Source: Clostridium sp. (lineage in GTDB: Bacteria > Bacillota > Clostridia > Lachnospirales > Lachnospiraceae). Taken from it: 37,087 bases of DNA. Both the position numbers and the translations under genes were made by a program. Positions 16,410-26,987 of this stretch are shown one piece after another (position 1 is the first letter of the stretch; each line of letters begins with the position of its first letter). The stretch is taken from the NCBI GenBank assembly GCA_023664775.1, contig JAMPEW010000030.1, positions 1 through 37,087 of the forward strand, given 5' to 3'. Under the pieces are notes generated by a model. It ran no database searches, was not told where the DNA came from, and was given only the letters and a program-made list of their open reading frames with translations.

Positions 16410-16781
16410 ATGACAACTCAGGAAATTATTGAAGTTATCAAGGGATTATCAGTATTAGAGTTAAATGATTTAGTTAAGGCTTGTGAGGAGGAGTTTGGTG
16501 TATCAGCAGCAGCGGGCGTTGTTGTTGCAGCCGCAGCAGGCGGAGATGCAGCAGGCGCAGCAGAGGAGAAGGATTCCTTTGATGTTGAGCTTACAGAGGT
16601 TGGTCCAAACAAGGTTAAGGTTATCAAGGTTGTTCGTGACTGTACAGGTCTTGGACTTAAGGAAGCAAAGGACGTTGTTGACGGAGCTCCTAAGGTTCTT
16701 AAGGAAGGTGCTTCCAAGGAGGAGGCTGAGGACATCAAGACTAAGCTTGAGGCTGAGGGCGCAAAGGTTACTCTTAAGTAA
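16410..16781 (+). CDS. rplL: 50S ribosomal protein L7/L12
   Basis: L7/L12 is the multi-copy stalk protein that recruits translation GTPases. The 123-aa protein has the N-terminal dimerisation helices ([21 protein letters not shown]), an Ala/Gly-rich hinge and the C-terminal domain with [23 protein letters not shown] and the VTLK end. GGAGG precedes the ATG. It follows rplJ by 97 bases, and a hairpin terminator follows, which would lower transcription into rpoB relative to rplL. Confidence 0.98.
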   Translation: MTTQEIIEVIKGLSVLELNDLVKACEEEFGVSAAAGVVVAAAAGGDAAGAAEEKDSFDVELTEVGPNKVKVIKVVRDCTGLGLKEAKDVVDGAPKVLKEGASKEEAEDIKTKLEAEGAKVTLK

Positions 16782-16807
16782 TTAAGTGGCATAAGATAAT
16801 ACATGGC

Positions 16808-16864
16808 AAGGACGAAATTGTCTGATGCGGAATTTCGCAGATAGACAAGCTTCGTCCTTTCTTT
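16808..16864 (+). terminator. Terminator/attenuator between rplL and rpoB
   Basis: AAGGACGAA (16808-16816) pairs with TTCGTCCTT (16851-16859). Further inside, TTGTCT pairs with AGACAA, and GCG with CGC. A short TTTCTTT follows. Such an element between rplL and rpoB is known in other bacteria and sets the ratio of stalk protein to polymerase. Confidence 0.8.
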
Positions 16865-16916
16865 ACAAAGTAAAAAATACTTCTTGAAAAATCTTAAACT
16901 CGTGTCAAATTTCTTG

Positions 16917-16945
16917 TTGACACTTTTTTCCTATTGTGATAAAAT
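16917..16945 (+). promoter_or_regulatory. Promoter of rpoB-rpoC
   Basis: TTGACA at 16917-16922 and TAAAAT at 16940-16945 are 17 bases apart. A TG lies one base before the -10 box (16937-16938), making an extended -10. Transcription would start near 16952, about 100 bases before the rpoB ATG. Confidence 0.88.
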
Positions 16946-17053
16946 GCTAAAATGTCATTATTGTGGCTAGGTATGCCATAATTTTAGTATAGATGGGAAG
17001 CGGGACTTTCCAAATAAGCAAAAAATAAATAAGTTCAAGAGGTGAATGCGTCG

Positions 17054-20000
17054 ATGAAAAAGAACAGAATGCGTCCTGTGAAATCGGGTAGAGGAATGCG
17101 AATGAGTTTTTCAACTGAAAAAGAAGTTTTGGATATGCCAAATCTGATAGAAGTACAGAAAAACTCATACCAATGGTTTTTGGACGAGGGCCTGAAGGAG
17201 GTTTTCAGGGACATTTCTCCGGTAACTGATTACACCGGACAGTTGAGCTTGGAGTTTGTGGATTTCCAGCTCTGTGAGGATGATATTAAGTATTCCATTG
17301 AAGAATGTAAGGAAAGAGATGCTACATATGCAGCTCCTCTTAAGGTAAATGTTCATCTTCGTAATAATGAGACGGGCGAGATTGCGCAGCACGACATCTT
17401 TATGGGTGATTTGCCGCTCATGACAGCCACTGGTACATTTGTAATAAATGGTGCTGAGAGAGTTATTGTCAGCCAGCTTGTACGTTCACCTGGTATATAT
17501 TATGCAATCAGTCACGATAAAATCGGTAAGACGCTTTATTCGTCAACCGTTATACCGAACCGTGGCGCATGGCTTGAGTATGAAACGGATTCAAACGACG
17601 TATTCTATGTTCGTGTCGACAGAACAAGAAAGGTGCCGATTACGGTTCTTATCAGGGCGCTGGGCATCGGTACCAATCAGGAGATTATCGACCTGTTTGG
17701 TGATGAGCCTAAGATTATGGCAAGCTTAGAGAAGGATCCTTCCACAAATTATGAGGGAGGTATTCTTGAGCTTTACAAGAAAATAAGACCGGGAGAACCG
17801 GAGGTTGTTGAAAATGCGGAAAGCCTTATCAACAGCATGTTTTTTGATGCAAGAAGATACGACCTTGCAAAGGTAGGAAGATATAAGTTTAATAAGAAGC
17901 TTGCATTTAGAAACAGAATTGCAAATTATGTCCTTGCAGAGGATGTAACCGATCCGAGCACAGGAGAGATATTATTTAAAGCGGGTGTGACACTTAGCAG
18001 GGAGGACGCTAAGGCTATTCAGGATGCAGCCGTTCCTTTTGTATGGGTTCAGACTGAGGAGAAAAATGTTAAGGTTTTATCCAACATGGTTGTTGATTTG
18101 TCAGAGTATGTTGGGTTTAATCCAAGGGAGGCAGGCATTACTGAGGATGTTTATTATCCTGTATTGGAGCGGCTTCTTGAGGAATATGATGATGAGGAAG
18201 AATTGAAACGTGCAATAGAGGCATCTGTCAGTGAGCTTGTGCCAAAGCATATTACGAAGGAGGATATACTTGCTTCCATTAATTATAATATGCATCTCGA
18301 GTATGGCGTAGGCAACTCGGATGATATTGACCACTTGGGAAACAGGCGTATCAGAGCCGTGGGTGAGCTTCTTCAAAATCAGTATAGAATAGGCTTATCA
18401 AGACTTGAGAGAGTTGTCAGGGAAAGAATGACGACTCAGGATATAGATAGCATTACACCACAGTCTCTTATTAATATTAAGCCGGTAACAGCGGCAGTGA
18501 AGGAGTTTTTTGGAAGCTCCCAGCTTTCCCAGTTTATGGATCAGAATAATCCGCTTTCAGAGCTTACGCATAAAAGACGTCTCTCTGCACTTGGACCTGG
18601 TGGTCTTTCAAGGGATCGTGCAGGCTTCGAGGTTCGAGACGTACACTATACACATTATGGAAGAATGTGTCCGATAGAGACACCTGAGGGACCTAATATC
18701 GGACTTATCAATTCCCTTGCAACCTATGCAAGAATAAATGAATATGGGTTTGTTGAAGCTCCATACAGAAAATTGGACAAGACAGACCCGTCAAATCCTA
18801 TTGTAACGGATAAGGTTGTCTATCTTACCGCTGATGAGGAGGATAACTTTGTAGTTGCACAGGCAAATGAGCCTCTTGACGAGGAAGGACATTTTGTAAA
18901 GAATAATGTTTCGGGACGTTTCAAGGATGAAACATCAGAGTTTCCTAAGTCAAATGTTGACTTGATGGACGTTTCTCCTAAGATGGTGTTCTCCGTTGCA
19001 ACATCAATGATACCGTTCCTTGAGAATGATGATGCAAACCGTGCCCTTATGGGCTCCAACATGCAGCGTCAGGCTGTGCCGCTTCTTAAAACGGAAGCCC
19101 CTGTAGTGGGAACCGGTATGGAGGCAAAGGCTGCGGTTGACTCAGGCGTATGTATCGTTGCAAAGCATGACGGCGTTGTTGAAATAGCATCAAGTGAGAA
19201 AATTGTTGTTAAATGTGCAGATGGTACGAAGGACGAGTACCATATTATAAAATTTGACAGAAGTAATCAGGGTAACTGCATGAACCAAAGACCTATCGTA
19301 AAAAGAGGCGACAAGGTAACAGCAGGCATGGTTATAGCAGACGGTGCTTCTACGGCAGGCGGAGAGATTGCCCTCGGAAAGAACCCATTGATTGGATTTA
19401 TGACATGGGAGGGTTACAACTACGAGGATGCAGTTCTTCTTTCAGAACGACTTGTTCAGGAGGATGTTTATACGTCTGTTCATATTGAGGAATATGAGGT
19501 TGAGGCAAGAGATACAAAGCTTGGACAGGAGGAGATTACGAGAGACCTCGCAGGACTTGCTCCGGAAGCACTTAAGGATTTGGATGAAAATGGTATCATA
19601 AGAATCGGTGCCGAGGTTCGTGCCGGAGATATTCTTGTTGGTAAGGTTACTCCAAAAGGAGAGACAGAGCTTACCGCTGAGGAGCGACTTCTTCGTGCCA
19701 TATTTGGTGAAAAGGCAAGAGAGGTAAGAGATACGTCACTTCGTGTACCACACGGTGCGTTTGGCGTAATTATGGATACAAAGGTATTTACAAGGGAGAA
19801 TGGCGATGAGCTTCCTCCGGGAGTAAATAAGACTGTTAGAGTTTACATTGCCCAAAAGAGAAAAATCTCTGTTGGTGACAAAATGGCAGGACGTCATGGT
19901 AACAAGGGTGTTATCTCACGTATTCTTCCTGTGGAGGATATGCCATTTTTACCAAATGGAAGACCGCTTGACATCGTGCTTAACCCGTTGGGCGTTCCTT

Positions 20001-20890
20001 CCCGTATGAATATCGGACAGGTGCTTGAGGTTCACTTAGGACTTGCGGCGAAGGCGCTCGGCTTTAACATTTCAACTCCTGTATTTGACGGAGCAGATGA
20101 GTACGACATTATGGATACCCTTGAAATGGCGAACGATTATGTTAATGAGGATTGGGAAATCTTCCATGAAAAATATAACGACATTATTGATAAAGAGGTT
20201 ATGGATTACCTATATGAAAACAGGGATCACAGAGAGGAATGGAGAGGTGTTCCGATAAACAGAACAGGTAAGGTAAGGCTTCGTGACGGCAGAACGGGTG
20301 AGGAATTTGATTCACCGGTTACAATTGGATTTATGCATTACCTGAAGCTCCACCACCTTGTTGATGATAAGATACATGCACGTTCAACAGGTCCGTACTC
20401 ACTTGTAACCCAGCAGCCTCTTGGTGGTAAGGCACAGTTTGGTGGACAGAGATTTGGTGAGATGGAGGTATGGGCGCTTGAGGCATATGGAGCTTCCTAT
20501 ACCCTTCAGGAAATTCTTACGGTTAAGTCAGATGACGTTGTGGGACGTGTTAAGACCTACGAGGCTATTATTAAGGGCGATAACATTCCTGAGCCGGGTA
20601 TACCTGAATCATTCAAGGTACTTCTCAAGGAATTCCAGTCCCTTGGTCTTGATGTAAGGGTGCTTAAGGACGACCAGACCGAGGTTGAGCTTACGGAGAC
20701 TCTTGATTACGGCGATGAAAACGTAAAGGCTGTAATCGAAGGCGACAATGCAGATGTAAATGAGGATTTAGAGTCTCAGGGCTACAGCGGTGTTGACGAA
20801 AATGACGAGCTTACATCTCTGTCAGATAATGATTATGCATTGGAAGATGTCGGCGTTGATGATGCATATGATGATGTGGATGAATATTAA
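17054..20890 (+). CDS. rpoB: RNA polymerase beta subunit
   Basis: This is the beta subunit (1,278 aa) of RNA polymerase. The rifampicin pocket ([18 protein letters not shown] and [14 protein letters not shown]) has the normal residues at the common resistance sites, so the protein looks drug-sensitive. Other landmarks are [20 protein letters not shown], the GRHGNKG motif of the active site and the C-terminal [21 protein letters not shown]. The C-terminus carries an acidic tail of about 50 residues rich in Asp and Glu, common in Clostridia. The frame is open to a GTG at 17042, but ATG 17054 has AAGAGGTG at a proper distance. rpoC follows 17 bases later. Confidence 0.99.
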   Translation: MKKNRMRPVKSGRGMRMSFSTEKEVLDMPNLIEVQKNSYQWFLDEGLKEVFRDISPVTDYTGQLSLEFVDFQLCEDDIKYSIEECKERDATYAAPLKVNVHLRNNETGEIAQHDIFMGDLPLMTATGTFVINGAERVIVSQLVRSPGIYYAISHDKIGKTLYSSTVIPNRGAWLEYETDSNDVFYVRVDRTRKVPITVLIRALGIGTNQEIIDLFGDEPKIMASLEKDPSTNYEGGILELYKKIRPGEPEVVENAESLINSMFFDARRYDLAKVGRYKFNKKLAFRNRIANYVLAEDVTDPSTGEILFKAGVTLSREDAKAIQDAAVPFVWVQTEEKNVKVLSNMVVDLSEYVGFNPREAGITEDVYYPVLERLLEEYDDEEELKRAIEASVSELVPKHITKEDILASINYNMHLEYGVGNSDDIDHLGNRRIRAVGELLQNQYRIGLSRLERVVRERMTTQDIDSITPQSLINIKPVTAAVKEFFGSSQLSQFMDQNNPLSELTHKRRLSALGPGGLSRDRAGFEVRDVHYTHYGRMCPIETPEGPNIGLINSLATYARINEYGFVEAPYRKLDKTDPSNPIVTDKVVYLTADEEDNFVVAQANEPLDEEGHFVKNNVSGRFKDETSEFPKSNVDLMDVSPKMVFSVATSMIPFLENDDANRALMGSNMQRQAVPLLKTEAPVVGTGMEAKAAVDSGVCIVAKHDGVVEIASSEKIVVKCADGTKDEYHIIKFDRSNQGNCMNQRPIVKRGDKVTAGMVIADGASTAGGEIALGKNPLIGFMTWEGYNYEDAVLLSERLVQEDVYTSVHIEEYEVEARDTKLGQEEITRDLAGLAPEALKDLDENGIIRIGAEVRAGDILVGKVTPKGETELTAEERLLRAIFGEKAREVRDTSLRVPHGAFGVIMDTKVFTRENGDELPPGVNKTVRVYIAQKRKISVGDKMAGRHGNKGVISRILPVEDMPFLPNGRPLDIVLNPLGVPSRMNIGQVLEVHLGLAAKALGFNISTPVFDGADEYDIMDTLEMANDYVNEDWEIFHEKYNDIIDKEVMDYLYENRDHREEWRGVPINRTGKVRLRDGRTGEEFDSPVTIGFMHYLKLHHLVDDKIHARSTGPYSLVTQQPLGGKAQFGGQRFGEMEVWALEAYGASYTLQEILTVKSDDVVGRVKTYEAIIKGDNIPEPGIPESFKVLLKEFQSLGLDVRVLKDDQTEVELTETLDYGDENVKAVIEGDNADVNEDLESQGYSGVDENDELTSLSDNDYALEDVGVDDAYDDVDEY

Positions 20891-20907
20891 GAAAGGAGAT
20901 TTGTAAG

Positions 20908-23900
20908 ATGTCAGCTACAAACAATGAAACAGCAGTTCAAGAGCAGCCTATGAATTTTGATACGATCAAAATCGGACTCGCATCTCCTGAAAAGATTAGA
21001 GAATGGTCAAGAGGCGAGGTAAAAAAGCCTGAGACAATAAATTATAGAACTCTTAAGCCGGAAAAGGACGGATTATTCTGCGAAAGAATATTCGGGCCAA
21101 GCAAGGATTGGGAGTGTCATTGTGGAAAATATAAGAAAATACGGTTTAAGGGTGTTGTCTGTGACAGATGTGGTGTTGAGGTCACTAAGGCAAGTGTAAG
21201 ACGTGAGCGTATGGGACATATTGAGCTTGCTGCGCCTGTGTCACATATATGGTATTTTAAGGGTATTCCAAGCCGTATGGGACTTATCCTTGACATATCA
21301 CCGAGACTGCTTGAGAAGGTGCTCTATTTTGCATCATACATTGTGCTTGATCCGGGTGAAACGACCCTTGAGTACAAGGCAATATTAAATGAGCAGGAGT
21401 ACCGCAAGGCAGAAGAAGAATTTGGTTCAGGCAAATTCCGTGTAGGCATGGGTGCCGAGTCTGTAAAGGAGCTTCTTGAGGCGATTGACCTTGAAAAGGA
21501 GGCAGCGGAATTAAGGGAGGAGCTTGCGGACGCATCAGGTCAGAAGCGTGCAAGAATCATAAAGAGACTTGAGGTTGTTGAGGCATTTAGAAACTCAAAT
21601 AATAAGCCTGAGTGGATGATAATGGATGTTATTCCTGTTATTCCGCCGGATATCAGACCTATGGTACAGCTTGACGGAGGCAGATTTGCCACGTCAGATT
21701 TGAATGATTTATATAGAAGAATTATTAACCGTAACAACCGACTCAAGAGACTGCTTGAGCTTGGAGCACCTGACATTATTGTAAGAAACGAAAAGAGAAT
21801 GCTCCAGGAGGCTGTTGATGCTCTGATTGATAATGGAAGAAGGGGACGTGCAGTAACGGGACCTGGCAACCGTGCACTGAAATCACTTTCAGACATGCTG
21901 AAGGGTAAGCAAGGACGTTTCCGTCAAAATCTTCTCGGTAAGCGTGTTGACTATTCAGGACGTTCCGTTATCGTTGTAGGACCTGAATTAAAGATTTACC
22001 AGTGTGGTCTTCCGAAGGAAATGGCGATTGAGCTTTTCAAGCCATTTGTTATGAAGGAGCTGACTGCGCAGGGAAAGGCTAATAATATAAAGGCAGCTAA
22101 GAAAATGGTTGAAAAGCTTGAACCTGAGGTTTGGGATGTGCTTGAGCAGGTAATTAAGGAGCATCCGGTTATGCTGAACCGTGCCCCTACACTTCACAGA
22201 CTTGGTATTCAGGCATTTGAGCCAATACTTGTAGAGGGTAAGGCGATAAAGCTTCATCCCCTTGTATGTACTGCATTTAATGCGGACTTTGACGGTGACC
22301 AGATGGCAGTGCATCTCCCGCTTTCCGTTGAGGCGCAGGCAGAGTGCAGATTCCTTTTGCTGTCACCAAATAACCTTTTGAAGCCTTCAGACGGCGGACC
22401 TGTTGCCGTTCCTTCACAGGATATGGTACTTGGAATTTATTATCTTACAATGGAGAAGTATGCAGAGTTTTCACCTGAGGAGGCTGCTTCGGCTAAAATA
22501 GCCAAGGAGTACCTTAAGGAGGATGAGGCTGCAAACCTTGCGGATATTGCTAAGGACTGCGAGAAGGGAAAGCTTGAGCTTTCTGACGTGGTTAAGGTAA
22601 GAGTGATTGCAAAGATGTCCAAGGACAAAAAGGAGGTCTTTTACAAGGAGATAATAAGCTACGCAAGGGATTTCATGAAGCCAAAATTTGGAAGCACAAA
22701 TCTTGCAATGCTTGCATATGAAAATGGAGAGATAACGCTTCATCAGAGAATTTTAGTTAAAAAGACCATGGTTACGGCTGATGGTGAAAAACGCAGCAAA
22801 ATGATAGATTCCACCTTGGGAAGACTGATATTTAATGAGATTATTCCTCAGGATTTGGGATTTGTTGATAGGGAAGTAGAGGAGGATATGCTTGAGCCTG
22901 AAATAAATTTCCATGTTGGAAAGAAGGGCTTGAAGCAGATACTTGACAAGTGTATCAATACCCACGGTGCAATTAAGACTGCCGAGGTTCTTGATGACAT
23001 TAAGGCAATGGGCTATAAGTATTCCACAAGAGGAGCGATTACGGTTTCAATTTCCGATATGACTGTGCCTGCTGCGAAGAAGGATATACTTGAGGACGCA
23101 CAGAAGGTTGTTGATACGATAAACATGCATTTCAACCGTGGTAATCTGACTGACGAGGAAAGATATCAGGCAGTAGTAAGAGTTTGGGAGGATGCCGACA
23201 AGAAGCTTACAAAGGCACTTCTTGACGGACTTGACAAATACAATAACATTTATATGATGGCCGACTCAGGCGCCCGTGGTTCCGACCAGCAGATTAAACA
23301 GCTTGCAGGTATGCGTGGACTTATGGCTGATACAACGGGACGTACAATAGAGCTCCCTATCAAGTCAAACTTCCGTGAGGGTCTTGACGTACTTGAGTAT
23401 TTCATTTCTGCACATGGAGCCCGTAAGGGACTTTCTGATACAGCACTTCGTACAGCGGACTCAGGATATTTGACGCGTCGTCTTGTTGACGTATCACAGG
23501 AGCTTATTATACGTGAGGTTGACTGCTGCGAGGATATGGATGAGAAGCCTGGCATGTATGTAGAGGCATTCATGGAGGGCAACGAGGTTATTGAAAGCTT
23601 CCAGGAAAGAATTACGGGACGCTATGCTGCCGACAGTATATTTGATGCAGAGGGCAACATGCTTGTAAAGAAAAATCATATGATAACGCCTAAGCGTGCT
23701 GAAAATATAATCAAAAACGGTGTTGATGAAAACGGTGTGCCATTCCGTGAGGAAGGCTCATCTAAGCCAAGGCGTGATGCAAGACTTAGAATAAGGACAA
23801 TTCTTACATGTAAGTCACACCTTGGTGTATGTTCAAAGTGTTATGGTGCTAATATGGCAACAGGACAGGCGGTTCAGGTAGGCGAAACCGTAGGTATCAT

Positions 23901-24867
23901 TGCGGCACAGTCTATCGGTGAGCCTGGTACACAGCTTACAATGCGTACCTTCCATACGGGTGGTGTTGCCGGTGATGATATTACACAAGGTCTTCCTAGA
24001 GTTGAGGAGCTTTTCGAGGCGAGAAAGCCAAAGGGACTTGCCATCATCGCAGAGTTTGGCGGCGAGGTACAGATTAGGGAAACCAAAAAGAAGCGTGAGG
24101 TTGTCATAACTGATAATGAAAGCGGTAATTCAAAGGCATATCTGATACCTTATGGTTCAAGAATAAAGGTACAGGACGGACAGATATTAGAGGCAGGCGA
24201 TGAGCTTACGGAGGGCTCCGTAAATCCACATGACATTCTCAAGATAAAGGGTGTCCGTGCAGTGCAGGATTATATGATTAGAGAGGTACAGAGAGTTTAC
24301 CGTCTTCAGGGTGTTGAGATTAACGATAAGCACGTAGAGGTTATTGTCAGACAAATGCTTAAGAAGATAAGAATAGAGAACAGCGGAGATACGGATTATC
24401 TTCCGGGAACACTTGTCGATGCACTTGACTTTGAGGAAATCAATGAGATGCTCATTGAGGAAGGCAAGACGCCTGCTGAGGGTACACAGGTTATGCTCGG
24501 TATTACAAAGGCATCCCTTGCAACAAGCTCATTCCTTTCAGCAGCATCCTTCCAGGAGACGACAAAGGTTCTGACGGAGGCTGCCATTAAGGGCAAGGTT
24601 GACCCGCTTATCGGACTGAAGGAAAATGTTATCATCGGTAAGCTGATACCGGCAGGTACAGGCATGAAGCGTTATCGTTCGGTACAGCTTGATTCAGAAA
24701 AGCCTGAAATAGAAGTACAGGAGCAGGAATTGCAGGACGATGATGTCATACTTGATGTAGATACAGAGGAAACGGACAATGGACCGGACGAGGCAGTGGA
24801 AGCTGCCGAGGTAGAAGCGGGTGTTGTGGAGACGGCTGCTGCTGTCGAAGAAACTGAAAATGCATAA
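20908..24867 (+). CDS. rpoC: RNA polymerase beta' subunit
   Basis: This is the beta' subunit (1,319 aa) with the catalytic [12 protein letters not shown] motif that binds the active-site magnesium. The N-terminal zinc ribbon ([20 protein letters not shown]) is intact, as are the second zinc site ([13 protein letters not shown]) and the bridge/trigger region ([20 protein letters not shown]). The C-terminus has an acidic Glu/Val/Ala tail. It is preceded by GAAAGGAG and lies 17 bases after rpoB, so the two are cotranscribed. A strong terminator follows. Confidence 0.99.
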   Translation: MSATNNETAVQEQPMNFDTIKIGLASPEKIREWSRGEVKKPETINYRTLKPEKDGLFCERIFGPSKDWECHCGKYKKIRFKGVVCDRCGVEVTKASVRRERMGHIELAAPVSHIWYFKGIPSRMGLILDISPRLLEKVLYFASYIVLDPGETTLEYKAILNEQEYRKAEEEFGSGKFRVGMGAESVKELLEAIDLEKEAAELREELADASGQKRARIIKRLEVVEAFRNSNNKPEWMIMDVIPVIPPDIRPMVQLDGGRFATSDLNDLYRRIINRNNRLKRLLELGAPDIIVRNEKRMLQEAVDALIDNGRRGRAVTGPGNRALKSLSDMLKGKQGRFRQNLLGKRVDYSGRSVIVVGPELKIYQCGLPKEMAIELFKPFVMKELTAQGKANNIKAAKKMVEKLEPEVWDVLEQVIKEHPVMLNRAPTLHRLGIQAFEPILVEGKAIKLHPLVCTAFNADFDGDQMAVHLPLSVEAQAECRFLLLSPNNLLKPSDGGPVAVPSQDMVLGIYYLTMEKYAEFSPEEAASAKIAKEYLKEDEAANLADIAKDCEKGKLELSDVVKVRVIAKMSKDKKEVFYKEIISYARDFMKPKFGSTNLAMLAYENGEITLHQRILVKKTMVTADGEKRSKMIDSTLGRLIFNEIIPQDLGFVDREVEEDMLEPEINFHVGKKGLKQILDKCINTHGAIKTAEVLDDIKAMGYKYSTRGAITVSISDMTVPAAKKDILEDAQKVVDTINMHFNRGNLTDEERYQAVVRVWEDADKKLTKALLDGLDKYNNIYMMADSGARGSDQQIKQLAGMRGLMADTTGRTIELPIKSNFREGLDVLEYFISAHGARKGLSDTALRTADSGYLTRRLVDVSQELIIREVDCCEDMDEKPGMYVEAFMEGNEVIESFQERITGRYAADSIFDAEGNMLVKKNHMITPKRAENIIKNGVDENGVPFREEGSSKPRRDARLRIRTILTCKSHLGVCSKCYGANMATGQAVQVGETVGIIAAQSIGEPGTQLTMRTFHTGGVAGDDITQGLPRVEELFEARKPKGLAIIAEFGGEVQIRETKKKREVVITDNESGNSKAYLIPYGSRIKVQDGQILEAGDELTEGSVNPHDILKIKGVRAVQDYMIREVQRVYRLQGVEINDKHVEVIVRQMLKKIRIENSGDTDYLPGTLVDALDFEEINEMLIEEGKTPAEGTQVMLGITKASLATSSFLSAASFQETTKVLTEAAIKGKVDPLIGLKENVIIGKLIPAGTGMKRYRSVQLDSEKPEIEVQEQELQDDDVILDVDTEETDNGPDEAVEAAEVEAGVVETAAAVEETENA

Positions 24868-24898
24868 GACGGTTAAGCTTATATAAGTAAAATGAAGG

Positions 24899-24949
24899 CT
24901 GCTGCAATTAGGAATTAAGGAGAATTAACCTGATTGCAGCAGTTTTTTT
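24899..24949 (+). terminator. Terminator of rpoB-rpoC
   Basis: CTGCTGCAATTAGG (24899-24912) pairs with CCTGATTGCAGCAG (24929-24942) with one wobble; seven T follow. It marks the left border of the accessory island. Confidence 0.9.
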
Positions 24950-24983
24950 GTTTTGTGTAGAGCCAAACAACGGTGCTAGGAAA

Positions 24984-25016
24984 TAATTATTACATCTATA
25001 TGGGTAATTATTACAT
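24984..25016. promoter_or_regulatory. Direct repeat TAATTATTACAT with 21-base period
   Basis: TAATTATTACAT occurs exactly at 24984-24995 and 25005-25016. A 21-base period (two helical turns) is typical of paired sites for LytTR-type regulators such as AgrA, ComE or PlnC. A TATGAT box follows at 25025-25030 with no good -35 box, as expected for an activated promoter. The regulator is not in the window. Confidence 0.45.
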
Positions 25017-25143
25017 TATACTGATATGATAGAAAAAAATATGCTATATATAGATAATAGTAAGCAATACTTTGAGGAGGTGGTTGTGGAAAATAAAAAA
25101 AATTACTAAAGATAATAAGTAAATAATGTAACAATCAAATTAA

Positions 25144-25278
25144 GAAGTATTTAAGGTTTTTGACAATCATACGGCTTATAATTCTTTTGGCAAAGGTATA
25201 AAGATATTAGTTTATGAGCCTAGGATGCCACAGGCTTTAAAGAAGCAAAACGATGTAAACAAACGGGAAAAGAAGTGA
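25144..25278 (+). pseudogene. Decayed coding fragment, unknown
   Basis: A frame without start codon runs for 44 codons, beginning after a TAA. The peptide (EVFKVFDNHTAYNSFGKGIK, then ILVYEPRMPQALKKQND) has a normal, mixed composition and looks like protein. I cannot name its family. It may be the end of a gene whose start is the ribosome site near 25075. Confidence 0.3.
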
Positions 25279-25410
25279 TTATCCTGCGTAAAGGTGAGAT
25301 GTAGGACTTGAAGGGGGCAATCGAAAAGGATAAATAAAATTATTATCTTGCTTGAAATTATCGTTTTATTTGAAACATGTTGAGATTAAAAATGTTAGGA
25401 GGACAATACA

Positions 25411-25800
25411 ATGAAATACGGAAAATATATTATGACATTTGTTTTTTTATGCGTTATGTTTTTTTATTCGTCAGAAGATGCATCGGCATCAACAAGTAAA
25501 CCTTATGGAAGCTATAGTACAACTATTTCTGGAGGAATTATTGCAACTTCAACTATAACAAAATGTAGCTGTAATCCAGTGAATAATTATTTAATGGCAG
25601 CTATACAGATTCAATATAAGTCAGATGGTAATTATTATTGGACACCGTCTTCAACGACATATTATTATAGCGAGGGTAATGACACAGAGAGTAAAACAAG
25701 AAGTATAACGCATTCTGGTATTACATATGCAAAAGGCTGGTTTAAAGCAAGATGTGGTTCTGGTAGTGTAAAAGAATATTATGATACAGCCACAAATTGA
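25411..25800 (+). CDS. Small secreted protein, bacteriocin-like candidate
   Basis: This 129-aa protein has a clear signal peptide: a short basic head, a hydrophobic core (IMTFVFLCVMFFY) and a cleavage site after ASA at about residue 26. The mature part of about 103 residues is rich in Ser, Thr, Tyr and Gly, with three Cys (KCSCNP and ARCGSG) and a C-terminal pattern (KGWFKA, then EYYDT). Size, export signal and an ABC system with FtsX-like permeases directly downstream recall the lactococcin 972 group, whose mature end also has a W-x-K-A segment followed by aromatic pairs. The resemblance is weak, and the Cys residues are not typical of that group. AGGAGG precedes the ATG. It could also be a non-toxic surface protein or a signal. 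Confidence 0.8.
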   Translation: MKYGKYIMTFVFLCVMFFYSSEDASASTSKPYGSYSTTISGGIIATSTITKCSCNPVNNYLMAAIQIQYKSDGNYYWTPSSTTYYYSEGNDTESKTRSITHSGITYAKGWFKARCGSGSVKEYYDTATN

Positions 25801-25828
25801 CGTTTTTGTCAGAGAAAGTTTATTATAG

Positions 25829-25866
25829 ATTAGGGTTGCCCCCTAGTTTATGATATCACTAGGGGG
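25829..25866 (+). promoter_or_regulatory. Two mutually exclusive hairpins, one hiding the ribosome site
   Basis: CCCCCTAGT (25839-25847) pairs perfectly with ACTAGGGGG (25858-25866). The 3' arm holds AGGGGG, the ribosome site of the permease gene starting at 25872, so this fold blocks translation. Alternatively ATTAGGG (25829-25835) pairs with CCCTAGT (25841-25847) with one wobble, which frees the ribosome site. Both use the same bases, so only one can form. No T-run follows, so this is not a terminator. Confidence 0.6.
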
Positions 25867-25871
25867 TACAT

Positions 25872-26987
25872 ATGATTACATTCCATTTATTAAAAAAACA
25901 TATACAAATGCATAAGTCTGTATCGGCGCTGCTTTTTTGCGGGATTGTAGTATGTATATACTGCATAAGCGTAATGCTTGGAATTGCAGTTGGACAGTAC
26001 AATATGCTTGCAAGCACAAATACTTATGGTTCCATTACATTTGATATTGGTGAGGATACTTCAAAAAAAATGGACGAGGTGTCAGAATTTATAAATAATT
26101 TTTCAAAAAATGGCGTGATAAATGTTATTTATTTAAGCAGAATTTCAGATAACCTGATTGTTGTAGGCTGGGACGGAACAAAGGGGCAAAATTGGTTTCC
26201 TTTAACCACAGGCAGATTTTTCAATGAGAAGGAAATGTCCGATGGCGAAAAATCGGCACTTGTTTCGGACAATATTGGAAATGATATCTTATCAAATCAA
26301 ACCGTTGATATTGGACAAGCTTCTTATAATATTATCGGGACTGCATGGATTGTGCCATGGAATTTTTTGGCAGCCATTTCTTCAAATTCAAATGTTCATG
26401 TAATAAGGGAAGATGATACGGAGTGGACACTTTCTTTTGTTATTATCCCATTGAAATGCTATAAAGAGGAATTTATACCACAACAAATACTGATACAATT
26501 TAATTCTGCATCTTATTCCGAATTAAAAAAATATGCAGGTGAAATAGAAAGCAGATATGGGGATTCAAAGGCATATCCGCCTGTCAAAAATTCTGATGGC
26601 ATATTGTATGAGAATACAATAAAATATGGAAAAATGGCAGTGATTTTATGTTTAATTGCAGGATTGACAGTAATAAGGCTTATGGCTGAATGGATCAGGC
26701 TTTATCAAAAGGAGATGCGTGTGCTGAGACTTTGTGGAATGACAGGGCTGCGATGCACATTCAATATATATGGGCATTTGCTTTTGTATTTTATTTTAGG
26801 AATTGGCATTGCGATATTTCTGCATTATCATACATTTTTCCTGCTTAAAGCAGTATATGGAAATACTTTTCCTGCAATGAGCAAATTGATAACGCTGCTT
26901 GCAATACTGTTTGCATTGTCTGTTATTTTTACCATTCCGGTTACAAGAAAGGCAGTTGCTTTAGGAAAAGAGGTGACACTTACATGA
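25872..26987 (+). CDS. FtsX/MacB-like ABC permease, first subunit
   Basis: This membrane protein of 371 aa has the layout of FtsX-like permeases: one N-terminal helix (about 18-40), an extracytoplasmic domain of some 200 residues (about 45-250) and three C-terminal helices (about 255-275, 298-318 and 335-355). The domain has little similarity that I recognise. Its stop overlaps the next gene's ATG (ATGA type), so the two permeases are coupled and probably form a heterodimer. Transporters of this type do not import; they extract lipoproteins or peptides from the membrane or confer immunity. With a secreted protein upstream, export or self-protection is the likely job. The start ATG follows AGGGGG, which sits in a hairpin. 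Confidence 0.82.
   Translation: MITFHLLKKHIQMHKSVSALLFCGIVVCIYCISVMLGIAVGQYNMLASTNTYGSITFDIGEDTSKKMDEVSEFINNFSKNGVINVIYLSRISDNLIVVGWDGTKGQNWFPLTTGRFFNEKEMSDGEKSALVSDNIGNDILSNQTVDIGQASYNIIGTAWIVPWNFLAAISSNSNVHVIREDDTEWTLSFVIIPLKCYKEEFIPQQILIQFNSASYSELKKYAGEIESRYGDSKAYPPVKNSDGILYENTIKYGKMAVILCLIAGLTVIRLMAEWIRLYQKEMRVLRLCGMTGLRCTFNIYGHLLLYFILGIGIAIFLHYHTFFLLKAVYGNTFPAMSKLITLLAILFALSVIFTIPVTRKAVALGKEVTLT

Larger units (their letters stand above)
24950..25410. other. AT-rich gap with a direct repeat and coding remnants
   Basis: No intact gene is visible over 460 bases. A good ribosome site (GAGGAGGTGG, about 25074-25083) leads to a GTG start whose frame stops after 7 codons. It would run longer with one extra A in the A8 run, which suggests a decayed gene. 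Further on, another frame is open at 25144-25278. Confidence 0.5.

Noticed and set aside
18540-18630. Rifampicin resistance change in RpoB
   Set aside because: The residues at the common resistance positions in the [10 protein letters not shown] to SALGPGGL segment are those of sensitive proteins.
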